From an uncultured Anaerolineae bacterium (lineage in GTDB: Bacteria > Chloroflexota > Anaerolineae > Anaerolineales > Villigracilaceae): DNA of 35,013 bases. The notes beneath the pieces are model-generated. The model made no database searches, was not told where the DNA came from, and saw only the letters and a program-made list of their open reading frames with translations. Position numbers and translations under genes: made by a program. Location: positions 1 through 35,013 of the forward strand of contig CAIWAX010000334.1 of assembly GCA_903910795.1 (NCBI GenBank), given 5' to 3'. Shown here in pieces: positions 17,439 to 26,394 of the stretch. Each line of letters starts with the position of its first letter. Within the stretch, counting starts at the first letter, position 1.

Positions 17439-20400
17439 TTATTGCGGGAGCAAGCGCCGGTTCATCTCTACCACATCCGCTTGAACCTGAAGCAATTGGT
17501 CGCGTAATTTTTGCACATCATTGCCATATCGTAAACGGCGGGCCAGAAATGCGAATTCATCGCTCCCATAAACCGGAACCGTGACATCCTTTGAATTTCC
17601 CCGCACAACCCGCATCGAATCGATCAACCAGCGCAGAAAAGTATGCGCTTTGTGCAATCTGGTGAAATCTTCATCGGAAATAATTCCCCGGGTATTTAAA
17701 GCGGACATGGCTTTGCGAATGTTTGTCAATCTCAGGGATGGGTCTGCGAATCCATAGGTAATTTGCAAACCCTGAATCAGATATTCAATATCCACCAGGC
17801 CTCCCGGGCTGTATTTGGCATTAAATTTACCGGCGGTGACCAGGTGCCTGACCTGGCGCTCGCGCATGGCGCGCATAGAAGTCACATCAAAGGGACTGCC
17901 GTTGTATGTAAATTCATCCCGCAGATCGGATAATTTTTTGCCCAGTTCCTCATCTCCGGCGATTGGGCGCAGTTTTACCAGCGCCTGACGCTCATAAGCC
18001 CAGGCCGGACCTTCTGGAGCATAATAGCGCTTGAATGAATCCATCGAGACAGCCATGCTCCCGGCTTTGCCGTAAGGACGCAACTGCAGATCCACCTGAA
18101 AAATACCTTCCTGGCGGGCGTGGATGGCGCTGAGAAAGTTTTGCACAACTTTCTCATAAAAAATGGAGGTCTCAATTGGTTCAGGTCCGCTGGTCTTGCC
18201 TTCCCCTTCGTAAACAAACATCAATTCGATGTCAGAAGCGAAGCCCAGTTCACGGCCGCCGCATTTTCCCAGCGCCAGCACCGTTATTTGTGAGATGGAT
18301 CCATCCGCCAGATGAGGCGTACCATGGATAAAGCGTAAATCCTCAGCCGTGAGGTGATAGGCGGCATTTACCACGACTTCGGTCAGGTCTGTCAGTTCCT
18401 CTGAGAAATCCCAGAACTCCCTGGTAAGCCCAAGAATGTGGCGCATGTCAATCCGAAACATCTCCCGATCTTTGAAGGCATTCAAGGCGATACCCCAGGG
18501 AGCATTTTCTTGTGGGGCTTCCGGCCCGGCATGTGTGTTTGCCAGCACTTCTGCAAGCTCGGATTGTAAATCTTGCCGGGTTTTCGCTGTCCCCAATGTT
18601 TCGCTGGTGCTGATCACTGGGAAGAGGTTGGCATACTGCATGCGCATAAAATCGTCCCATAAGAAATCACTGACGCCCAGCAGCCGGGCCAGGTTATCCA
18701 TTACCTGCGGGTTTTCCAGCGAGGTTAGTTCATCTGCCCAGTTGGTGCGTTCAAAGAGCTGTGCCAGGAATTCGCGGAAATGGAGCAAGGCTGAAGCCGG
18801 GTTTGGCGAACGCGGCAGCAGGTGTGTAAAATGTTTGATCAGTACTGCTGCGGTTCGAAGCTCGCGTAGCTTTTGGGGATTGTTGATTTTGTTTCCATTT
18901 TCATCCGTCACATACAGCACATCATCCACACGTCTGCCGCTGGTTTGTACCACCATGCGGGCGATGTAGGTGTGGGTGAGTGAAAGGGCGTTGGTAAATT
19001 CATACAGAAAACCAACCGTGTCTGTAGTTTGGATGTGTAAAACGGTGTAGCGCTCGGATAAATTATTGTCGAGGTTAATTTCGATTGGGTAGAGCGGACT
19101 TCCGGAGCTGTCCATTCCCGCAAAAACCGCCCCCACTCGTCTGGCAAGTTCACTGCGCGCTTCCCGCCGCTGCCCGGTATGCAGCATTTTTAGAAAGGCT
19201 CGCAAATCTTCGGTATAGGTTTCCCAATCTGGCACTGGGCCAATCGCCTGGACGGTAAAAGCATCCACGATCTTGTGCCTGTTTGTGGTCACTGCGGATT
19301 TTTCATCGTCGTTCAGGTGCAGCCATTTTCCCGAACGGGTACGGCGTTTCAGCCTGGGTGCCACGAGTTTTTCGGGTATTTCATTCGATTCGTAGGTAAA
19401 AATTTCTCCGGATTGAATATCCAACCCGTACAAAAACATCAGCCCGCATATTAGTGAAAGTTCGCCCAGGTAGTCATACGCTACCACCGTAACCTTCCAT
19501 CGATTTTCACCAGTTTTGAGAGCTTCTACGTTGGCAAGCTGTTGATCGCTGAGCTGGGCCGCAAAGCTGGCGTGCTGGCTGATTTCGGCCTGCGAAAAAG
19601 CTGTCGCATAGGATGAATCCATACGAGCCAGATGCTGCCGGATAAAATCTGGATTGGGCGTGGGTATCTCAGGTTCCTGAATGGGTGCCGGATCCAAACC
19701 GCCAATATATTTTGAATAAACGGCGCGGATCGCCAGGCTGTGTTGTTGGTAGCGTTCCAGGAATGAATCGCGGGTGGGAAAGCCAAGCCTGCGGGCCAGC
19801 AGATGAATGGCATTGGGGTCCGAAGGCAGGCTGTACGTTTGCCGGTAATGCATCATCTGCAGGAAATGTTCCACCGTGCGTTGAAAAATATAGCCGTCTG
19901 TCAATACGCGGGCTTCCTGGGTGGCAATGAGTTGGAATTTCTGAAGCCGCCTGAGTGCCTGCAGGGTGGATTTTTTGCGCAGTTTGATGTTTGCGCCGCC
20001 ATGCGCGAGCTGTAAGTATTGAACCACAAATTCCACATCCCGAATGGAGCCTTCACCCAGCTTGACCTGGCCCCATTCACGCCCGCGCGAACGCAATATT
20101 TCCTCGGTGCGCTGCTTCATAGCGTGCACGCTTGTGCGCAGGGTTTCAGGGTTTTCCCCGAAGATGAGAGGCTCAACCTGTTTGAGGAATTCTTCTCCCA
20201 GGCTAAAATCACCGGCTACGGGTCTGGCCTTCAGCATGGCCTGTTTTTCCCATAGCCGGGCGTGTTTATGTAAATAATTAAGAAAACCCGTGGTTGTGCT
20301 GACAAGGCTGCCATCCCGGCCCCAGGGGCGCAAGCGCATGTCCACGCGGTAGAGAAAGCCTTCGGACCCCATGCTCGCCAGGGCATCAATCAAGAGCTGG

Positions 20401-21158
20401 CCGAGACGCACATAGTCCAACCCGTTTTCAGCGCATAGGAATTGCAAGTCAATATCTGAACTGTAGTTGAGTTCTCCACCGCCCAGTTTGCCCATACCAA
20501 GAACAACAAAACCGTGCGGGCTGGTGTTGGATGCTTTGCTGGCATAGTTCAGGCAGGCGCGTATCATGGCATCTGCCAGGTTGGAAAGTTGCCCAGTGAC
20601 AGCCGGAAGATCATACAGGCTTAACAGGTCACTCGCGCCAATTCGTAACAGTTCGCCTTTTTGGTACTGGCGGAGCGCATTGATCTGGTCGGTAGAGCTG
20701 ATGGCATCGAACCCGGCGGTGGCTTCTTTGAGGAACTCTTCGGCGCTTTTCTGGTGAGCCAACCGCTCGCGGTCTGTCAACATTACCAGGCGGCGTGGGT
20801 CGCGCAGCAGGATCTCAGTCAGGAACTGACTTCCAGCAAATATTGTGACCAGGATTTCAAGTGTGCGGGGGTTTTGTTCCAGTTTTTCAAAAACATCGTT
20901 AACGTGTTCATCACCTGAAAAGCGCTCAAAGTTGATCAAAGCCTGGTCAGGATCAGCACAGGCTGAGAGGGTGATCAAAAGATAGGGAAGCAGTTTGGCA
21001 AGCGATTCACTGGCTTGCTTGCTTCGAGCCGCAATATGCTGAAGGTGACGCTGCGCGGTCTTCCAATCATGAAAGCCCAAAGAACTCAACAAAATCTGGG
21101 CGGAGGAATCAGAAAGACTGCCATCTAATAATTTGCCGGCGGGAATGGTTTCATACAT
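17439..21158 (-). CDS. glnE: GlnE-like bifunctional adenylyltransferase/deadenylylase with internal ACT-like domains
   Basis: 1239 aa; N half VVLGMGKLGGGELNYSSDIDLQFL, GEGSIRDVEFVVQYLQL; C half TVLALGKCGGRELGFASDIELMFVYEGEG, LRPYGKAGSMAVS, SPGGLVDIEYLIQGLQI; central ACT-like segments (see findings). Confidence 0.88.
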   Translation of the reverse strand: MYETIPAGKLLDGSLSDSSAQILLSSLGFHDWKTAQRHLQHIAARSKQASESLAKLLPYLLITLSACADPDQALINFERFSGDEHVNDVFEKLEQNPRTLEILVTIFAGSQFLTEILLRDPRRLVMLTDRERLAHQKSAEEFLKEATAGFDAISSTDQINALRQYQKGELLRIGASDLLSLYDLPAVTGQLSNLADAMIRACLNYASKASNTSPHGFVVLGMGKLGGGELNYSSDIDLQFLCAENGLDYVRLGQLLIDALASMGSEGFLYRVDMRLRPWGRDGSLVSTTTGFLNYLHKHARLWEKQAMLKARPVAGDFSLGEEFLKQVEPLIFGENPETLRTSVHAMKQRTEEILRSRGREWGQVKLGEGSIRDVEFVVQYLQLAHGGANIKLRKKSTLQALRRLQKFQLIATQEARVLTDGYIFQRTVEHFLQMMHYRQTYSLPSDPNAIHLLARRLGFPTRDSFLERYQQHSLAIRAVYSKYIGGLDPAPIQEPEIPTPNPDFIRQHLARMDSSYATAFSQAEISQHASFAAQLSDQQLANVEALKTGENRWKVTVVAYDYLGELSLICGLMFLYGLDIQSGEIFTYESNEIPEKLVAPRLKRRTRSGKWLHLNDDEKSAVTTNRHKIVDAFTVQAIGPVPDWETYTEDLRAFLKMLHTGQRREARSELARRVGAVFAGMDSSGSPLYPIEINLDNNLSERYTVLHIQTTDTVGFLYEFTNALSLTHTYIARMVVQTSGRRVDDVLYVTDENGNKINNPQKLRELRTAAVLIKHFTHLLPRSPNPASALLHFREFLAQLFERTNWADELTSLENPQVMDNLARLLGVSDFLWDDFMRMQYANLFPVISTSETLGTAKTRQDLQSELAEVLANTHAGPEAPQENAPWGIALNAFKDREMFRIDMRHILGLTREFWDFSEELTDLTEVVVNAAYHLTAEDLRFIHGTPHLADGSISQITVLALGKCGGRELGFASDIELMFVYEGEGKTSGPEPIETSIFYEKVVQNFLSAIHARQEGIFQVDLQLRPYGKAGSMAVSMDSFKRYYAPEGPAWAYERQALVKLRPIAGDEELGKKLSDLRDEFTYNGSPFDVTSMRAMRERQVRHLVTAGKFNAKYSPGGLVDIEYLIQGLQITYGFADPSLRLTNIRKAMSALNTRGIISDEDFTRLHKAHTFLRWLIDSMRVVRGNSKDVTVPVYGSDEFAFLARRLRYGNDVQKLRDQLLQVQADVVEMNRRLLPQ

Positions 21159-21189
21159 GGGGAAGATTATAAATCGTCAGGGCTGATTT

Positions 21190-22104
21190 TCATACAATTT
21201 CTTCTGGTTCCACTTGTGGCGTGGGCTTTTTTGCCAGGTTGACCAGGAATACAGAGCCAACAATAATGAGGGCTGCCAACAAGATACGCGGGCCAAGAGA
21301 TTCCTGCGCGAAAATGTTGCCAAGAAAAACTGCCACGATTGGGTTGACGTACGCGTATGTTGAAACCAGAGAGACGGGCGCGTTCCTCAGCAGCCAGGCA
21401 TAGGATGTGAAACCAACCAGGGAACCAAAGGTGATGAGGTATAACAAGCCTAGCAGGGATGATGTTGAAACAGATGCGATCTGAAAATGAACAAATTCGC
21501 CTTTAAGCGTGCTGACAAGCAACAGCCCGATACTCCCCATCAACATTTCCATGCCAGTGAATAAAAGTGTTGATTCGGGTAAATCTGCATTGCGAGTGTA
21601 AATCGATCCCAAAGACCACAGAAAGGCAGCCAGAAGAGCGATACCGCCGCTCAAGAAGCTAAACTCACGCGCACCACCGAATTCTGCCGGCCCGATCAAC
21701 AGAGCCACACCGCTGAACCCAACCAGCAAACCCATTACCTGGCCGAGCGTGGGCCGGATACCGCCCGGCCGAAGCGCCTCAACCAATACCATGAACATCG
21801 GGATGGTGGCCACAAGTAAGGCGGCTACGCCGCTGGGGATGCTGGTTTCGGCAAAAGAAATCAGCCCGTTGCCACCCACCAGCAGCAAACTTCCAATCAC
21901 AAATGCCGAAAACCATTGCCGGCGGGTGGGGGTTGGATCGCCGGCCAGGCGTCGCCAGGCAAACAATAATGTGCCCGAGACCAAGAAGCGCACACCCGCC
22001 TGCATGAAGGGTGGAATGGTTGCGACTGCGAAACGAATTCCCAGATAGGTGGAGCCCCATATAATGTAAACAGCGAGTAAGGCAGCCCAGATTTTTGTTT
22101 TCAA
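21190..22104 (-). CDS. EamA/DMT superfamily transporter (YedA/RhaT-like)
   Basis: 304 aa; WAALLAVYIIWGSTYLGIRFAVATIPPFMQAGVRFLVSG, two EamA halves, multiple TM segments. Confidence 0.9.
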   Translation of the reverse strand: MKTKIWAALLAVYIIWGSTYLGIRFAVATIPPFMQAGVRFLVSGTLLFAWRRLAGDPTPTRRQWFSAFVIGSLLLVGGNGLISFAETSIPSGVAALLVATIPMFMVLVEALRPGGIRPTLGQVMGLLVGFSGVALLIGPAEFGGAREFSFLSGGIALLAAFLWSLGSIYTRNADLPESTLLFTGMEMLMGSIGLLLVSTLKGEFVHFQIASVSTSSLLGLLYLITFGSLVGFTSYAWLLRNAPVSLVSTYAYVNPIVAVFLGNIFAQESLGPRILLAALIIVGSVFLVNLAKKPTPQVEPEEIV

Positions 22105-22114
22105 ATCATTTTCC

Positions 22115-23002
22115 TCATGAATACTCTGTTTGATGGTGCAGAATCGCCGGGCTGGATGTTAAGGCTGTTTCCCAACCAAGCAGGGCCTTTTTACGCGCTG
22201 TGCCCCAGCGATAATTCCCAAAGTCACCCAGCTTGTGAATAACCCTGTGGCAGGGGATCAGAAATGCAATTGGGTTCCGGCTCAGGGCCGTGCCTACTGC
22301 CCGCTGGGCGCGGGGACTGCCAATTGTTTCAGCGATTTGTTCGTAAGTTGCCAGGGAGCCCTGCGGAATGCTTAACAGGGCTTCCCACACTTTTAATTGG
22401 AAATTGGTGCCAGATAAAAACAGGGAAAGAGGTAATGGATTTTTCCCAATGGAAAAGATTGGTTCGACCAGTGATCCTGTGGTTTGGCTATCTTCCAGGA
22501 AGGCTGCGTGCGGCCAGTTGGATTTTAGAGTTGCCAGTGAGGTTTCTCTTTCATCTTGAACAAAGGCTAGATGACAGATGCCGCGCTCGGTTAATCCAAG
22601 CAAGGCCTCGCCAAAAGGCGTGGGGTGAAACCCATAGCGGATCGAAAGTCCGGCTCCTCTGCCCTTGTATTGGCCAGGGGTAACGGCTTCAGTGTGGATG
22701 AACAGGTCGTGCAGGCGGCCCGGGCTGGATAATCCAACCGAATACGTGGCTTCCAATACCGAGGAACCGATCAAATGTTCTTTCGCGCTTTCCTTGGTCA
22801 AAAATTGGAGGAATCGTTTGGGGCTGATGCCAACCCAATGCGTGAACGTTCGTTGAAAATAGAATTCACTCAAGCCAGTGCTGAGCGCAATTTCTTTTAA
22901 CTCTGGTTGGCGCTGAAAATTTTCTTCCAGAAAATGAATGGCACTTTCAATGATCTGGTAATCGGCTGATAATTGCTGGTAATTGTCCGGGGAGGCGGTC
23001 AT
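22115..23002 (-). CDS. Ada-like protein: AraC-type HTH fused to methylated-DNA-[protein]-cysteine S-methyltransferase
   Basis: N-term HTH LKEIALSTGLSEFYFQRTFTHWVGISPKRFLQFL; C-term FQLKVWEALLSIPQGSLATYEQIAETIGSPRAQRAVGTALSRNPIAFLIPCHRVIHKLGDFGNYRWGTARKKALL (PCHRV active site). Confidence 0.93.
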   Translation of the reverse strand: MTASPDNYQQLSADYQIIESAIHFLEENFQRQPELKEIALSTGLSEFYFQRTFTHWVGISPKRFLQFLTKESAKEHLIGSSVLEATYSVGLSSPGRLHDLFIHTEAVTPGQYKGRGAGLSIRYGFHPTPFGEALLGLTERGICHLAFVQDERETSLATLKSNWPHAAFLEDSQTTGSLVEPIFSIGKNPLPLSLFLSGTNFQLKVWEALLSIPQGSLATYEQIAETIGSPRAQRAVGTALSRNPIAFLIPCHRVIHKLGDFGNYRWGTARKKALLGWETALTSSPAILHHQTEYS

Positions 23003-23248
23003 GGCGTGTTTCCTTTCTGCCCATTATTTTATGAGATCACTCATCAGACAGCCACCCGATTCTTGCGATATTTTGGTGTGTAGGATCGGTAATTTTGTTC
23101 GATCATACCACCCATCAAATTGCGAATCAAATTTTGCGTTCAGGCTTCGGTTGTCCGCTCTGAGTTTTTCCTGATTACGGATGTTCTGCCGCGCAACTTC
23201 TGGTAAAATGTCACCTGCAATTTCCAGACATTTTGGAAAAACTGATAG

Positions 23249-23277
23249 TTGACGTATTAAAGTTGAGCGTGTATAAT
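23249..23277 (+). promoter_or_regulatory. Consensus sigma70-type promoter of the rplU-rpmA-rpmE operon
   Basis: TTGACG (23249-23254), 17-bp spacer, TATAAT (23272-23277). Confidence 0.8.
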
Positions 23278-23288
23278 AGCTCTTCGCG

Positions 23289-23309
23289 AATACCCCTGCC
23301 GGGGGTATT
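23289..23309 (+). promoter_or_regulatory. 5'-UTR hairpin in the rplU leader
   Basis: Perfect 8-bp stem AATACCCC (23289-23296)-TGCCG-GGGGTATT (23302-23309) just after the expected TSS, about 95 nt before rplU. Confidence 0.55.
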
Positions 23310-23403
23310 TGCATGTTTTATTCCCGGCTTCCCCGCAGCGCGGCGGCATTCTAAAAACCATCGCGGCGACTGTTGGTGAAGCGAAGACCAGGAGAAAGGA
23401 TCT

Positions 23404-23721
23404 ATGAAATACGTTATTTTGGAAAGCGGCGGCAAACAATATAAAGCTGTCGAAGGCGGCATGATCGAAGTCGATCTGCTGCATGTACAACCGGGCACGA
23501 GCATTGATATTACAGATGTGCTTTTGCTGGTAAACGGTGATGCAATCACCGTCGGCGCGCCAGTTGTCGCGGGCGCTTCAGTTAAGGCTACAGTTGTTGA
23601 GCATTTCAAGGGCGAAAAGACCTACAATTTTCACTACAAGCCCAAGAAACGCATTCGCCAGAAGACAGGTCATCGCCAGTCCTATACCCGTCTTGCTGTT
23701 GAACAAATTGTTGAAGGGTAA
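23404..23721 (+). CDS. rplU: 50S ribosomal protein L21
   Basis: 105 aa; MKYVILESGGKQYKAVEGGMIEVDLL...KPKKRIRQKTGHRQSYTRLAVEQIV. Confidence 0.97.
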   Translation: MKYVILESGGKQYKAVEGGMIEVDLLHVQPGTSIDITDVLLLVNGDAITVGAPVVAGASVKATVVEHFKGEKTYNFHYKPKKRIRQKTGHRQSYTRLAVEQIVEG

Positions 23722-23733
23722 GAGAGGTCCACT

Positions 23734-24006
23734 ATGGCTCATAAAAAAGGTGGCGGTTCCAGCCGCAATGGTCGTGATAGCAATGCCCAACGCCTGGGCG
23801 TGAAGAAGTATGCTGGTGAAGTAGTCCTTTCCGGCAATATCCTTATTCGCCAGCGTGGAACACACATCCAGCCTGGTATGAACGTGGGCGCCGGTACAGA
23901 TGACACCCTGTTCGCTACGATTGATGGTGTGGTTGTTTTTGATGTTGTGCATGGTCGCAAGCGTGTAAATGTCCTCCCGCCCGAGGCTTTTGCGGCGGCA
24001 GAGTAA
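23734..24006 (+). CDS. rpmA: 50S ribosomal protein L27
   Basis: 90 aa; [65 protein letters not shown]. Confidence 0.97.
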   Translation: MAHKKGGGSSRNGRDSNAQRLGVKKYAGEVVLSGNILIRQRGTHIQPGMNVGAGTDDTLFATIDGVVVFDVVHGRKRVNVLPPEAFAAAE

Positions 24007-24023
24007 TTTAGAGGTTTATAAAA

Positions 24024-24503
24024 ATGAAACCAAAGATCCATCCAACTTTTTACACGGACGCCCAGGTTGTCTGCGCATCCTGTGGTTCCAAGTGGACGAC
24101 AGGCTCCACTCGCAAGTCCATCCATGTCGAAGTTTGCTCGCATTGCCACCCGTTTTTCTCGGGCGAGCAGGCCCGTATGCTGGACGTGGAAGGCCAGGTT
24201 GACCGCTTTTACAAGAAGCTCCAGGTTCGCCAGGAATATGTTGAAGCTCAAAAGGTTAAGGAAGAAGCCCGCAAGGCTCCTGCCAAACCGGTTACCGAGC
24301 TTGATCTTGGCATCCGCGTGACCGGTGCGCTTGAAAAAGCTGGCATTACCACTATTGCCCAGTTGATGTCCAAACTTGGCGAAGGCGATGACGCCGCTCT
24401 GGCGATTGAAGGTTTTGGTCGCAAGGCACTGATCGACAGCAAAAAGAAGATTCGGGCTCTGGGTTATGACCTTCCAGAAGTCTCCAGCGAAGCCGCTGCT
24501 TAA
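24024..24503 (+). CDS. rpmE: 50S ribosomal protein L31 with a C-terminal alpha-CTD-like/HhH extension
   Basis: 159 aa; MKPKIHPTFYTDAQVVCASCGSKWTTGSTRKSIHVEVCSHCHPFFSGEQ = zinc-type L31; residues about 90-150 are extra. Confidence 0.92.
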   Translation: MKPKIHPTFYTDAQVVCASCGSKWTTGSTRKSIHVEVCSHCHPFFSGEQARMLDVEGQVDRFYKKLQVRQEYVEAQKVKEEARKAPAKPVTELDLGIRVTGALEKAGITTIAQLMSKLGEGDDAALAIEGFGRKALIDSKKKIRALGYDLPEVSSEAAA

Positions 24504-24554
24504 TTTTTTTAGACCAGCGCTTACAACGCTCAAAATTGAAATATCAGGTAAACT

Positions 24555-24597
24555 TAACGGGCAGATGCTGTTACAGCATCCGCCCGTTATTATTTTC
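24555..24597 (+). terminator. Intrinsic terminator after rpmE / before tdk
   Basis: TAACGGGC-a-GATGCTG-tta-CAGCATC-c-GCCCGTTA followed by TTATTTTC. Confidence 0.85.
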
Positions 24598-24608
24598 TGG
24601 GAGCGATT

Positions 24609-25178
24609 ATGAAGCATTTGCACGGTTCGATTGAGGTTGTATGCGGGTCGATGTTCAGCGGCAAAACGGATGAACTTATCCGTCGTATGCGGCGTGCTGT
24701 TATCGCGCGTCAAAAAGTGCAGGTATTCAAGCCCGCTGTCGATGTGCGCTATGCCGCCGAAAAGGTTACCTCACATGCTGGCGCGGATTTTGATGCCATT
24801 CCTGTTGAGAAGGCAGAAAACATATTCGAAAAACTGGATGCCGATACCACGGTTGTTGGCGTTGACGAGGCGCAATTCTTCGATGACGGCATCCTTGAGG
24901 TAACCAGCCGTTTGGCCGAGCGCGGCATCCGTGTTCTGGTGGCTGGTTTGGATCAGGATTTTCGCGGCGAACCTTTTGGCCCCATGCCTATGTTGATGGC
25001 TAAGGCTGAAAGGGTGGATAAACTGCAGGCGATTTGCATGGTTTGCGGTGAATCAGCCAGCCGCACACAACGGCTTGTAAATGGTACCCCGGCACGTTAC
25101 GATGACCCGGTTGTTATTGTGGGCGCATCTGAGCTTTACGAAGCACGCTGCCGTCAGCACCACGAAGTCCCCCGATAA
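24609..25178 (+). CDS. tdk: Thymidine kinase
   Basis: 189 aa; [67 protein letters not shown], zinc-site MVCG. Confidence 0.96.
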   Translation: MKHLHGSIEVVCGSMFSGKTDELIRRMRRAVIARQKVQVFKPAVDVRYAAEKVTSHAGADFDAIPVEKAENIFEKLDADTTVVGVDEAQFFDDGILEVTSRLAERGIRVLVAGLDQDFRGEPFGPMPMLMAKAERVDKLQAICMVCGESASRTQRLVNGTPARYDDPVVIVGASELYEARCRQHHEVPR

Positions 25179-25232
25179 GGTTGATTTATTTTTTCCTTTT
25201 GCTCAGAGCACTGACACCCAACAGGAGTATGA

Positions 25233-25793
25233 ATGCAAGATTATCATGATATTTTGGCCGAAGTTCTCATAGATGAAAAAACTCTACAGGCGCGTGTTAA
25301 AGAGTTGGCAGATGAGATCAATCGGGATTATGCGGGCCAGCAAATCCTGCTGATCTGTATTTTGCGCGGTGCGCTGCCCTTTATGGTGGATCTGATGCGG
25401 CACCTAAGCGTACTCAACGCGATTGATTGCATGGCAATCTCATCCTACGGTTCGGGCGCGAGAGAAACCACCGGGAACGTTCGCATGAATCTCGATTTGC
25501 AAACCAACATTCAGGGCAAACACGTGATTTTAGTGGAAGACATTGTGGATAGCGGTCATACTGTCGCACATGTGCTTGAATTACTTCGCACCCGCAAACC
25601 CAAAACACTCAAAGTGTGTGCGCTCCTCGATAAAGAATCCCGCCGCGAGGTTGTTGTACCGATTGATTATCGCGGATTTTCAATACCGAATAAATTTGTA
25701 TTTGGTTACGGTCTTGACCTTGACGAGTTTTACCGCAACCTGCCCTTTGTGGGTGTGGTTGACCTGGACCGGTATGTCAGCAATGAGAAATAA
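25233..25793 (+). CDS. hpt: Hypoxanthine phosphoribosyltransferase (copy 1)
   Basis: 186 aa; LICILRGALPFMVDLMRHL, SSYGSG, VILVEDIVDSGHTVAHVLELL (PRPP loop), FVFGYGLDLDEFYRNLPFVGVV. Confidence 0.94.
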   Translation: MQDYHDILAEVLIDEKTLQARVKELADEINRDYAGQQILLICILRGALPFMVDLMRHLSVLNAIDCMAISSYGSGARETTGNVRMNLDLQTNIQGKHVILVEDIVDSGHTVAHVLELLRTRKPKTLKVCALLDKESRREVVVPIDYRGFSIPNKFVFGYGLDLDEFYRNLPFVGVVDLDRYVSNEK

Positions 25794-25825
25794 AAAAAGT
25801 AGTTACATAAAAAAAAGAGGCTTTC

Positions 25826-26389
25826 ATGATGCAAGATTACACTGAGTTTATGGATGAAGTGCTCGTTGATCAGCAAGCCATTGACAAGCGGGTGCGCGAA
25901 TTGGGCGAGCAGATCAGCCGGGATTATGCCGGCGAGGATTTAGTGGTTGTCTGCCTGTTACGTGGCGGCCTTACTTTTACGGCGGACCTTACTCGCCACC
26001 TCAGCCTGACGCATGAGCTTGATTGCATGTCGCTTTCTTCCTATGGAACCGGCCATTATGCTTCCAGTGGAAATGTACGTGTCAACCTGGACTTGATGAC
26101 CAACATCGAAGGTCGTAATGTTTTATTGGTTGAAGATATAGTGGACTCCGGCCGGACTCTGGCGCATGTGTTAATGATGCTAAAAACACGCGAACCGAAG
26201 AGTGTTAAAGTATGTGTGCTGCTTGATAAAAAAATGCGCCGCGAAGTGCCGGTGGATGTCGAATATGTCGGTTTTGACGTACCGGATAAATATATATTTG
26301 GTTATGGTATTGATATTGATGAACATTTCCGCCACCTGCCTTTTATTGCAAGCGCCGATCTTGCCAGGTACAAAAATACGGCTGATTGA
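25826..26389 (+). CDS. Hypoxanthine phosphoribosyltransferase (copy 2, tandem paralog)
   Basis: 187 aa; VVCLLRGGLTFTADLTRHL, SSYGTG, VLLVEDIVDSGRTLAHVLMML, YIFGYGIDIDEHFRHLPFIASADL; clear paralog of the preceding gene. Confidence 0.93.
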   Translation: MMQDYTEFMDEVLVDQQAIDKRVRELGEQISRDYAGEDLVVVCLLRGGLTFTADLTRHLSLTHELDCMSLSSYGTGHYASSGNVRVNLDLMTNIEGRNVLLVEDIVDSGRTLAHVLMMLKTREPKSVKVCVLLDKKMRREVPVDVEYVGFDVPDKYIFGYGIDIDEHFRHLPFIASADLARYKNTAD

Positions 26390-26394
26390 TTTTG

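Noticed and set aside
23024-23314. 96-aa minus-strand ORF upstream of rplU (and 23211-23609)
   Set aside because: Covers the rplU promoter and leader; no recognisable protein features; may be chance.
23739-24713. 324-aa minus-strand ORF across rpmA-rpmE-tdk
   Set aside because: Antisense to three confidently identified genes and across a terminator; no domain or SD support.
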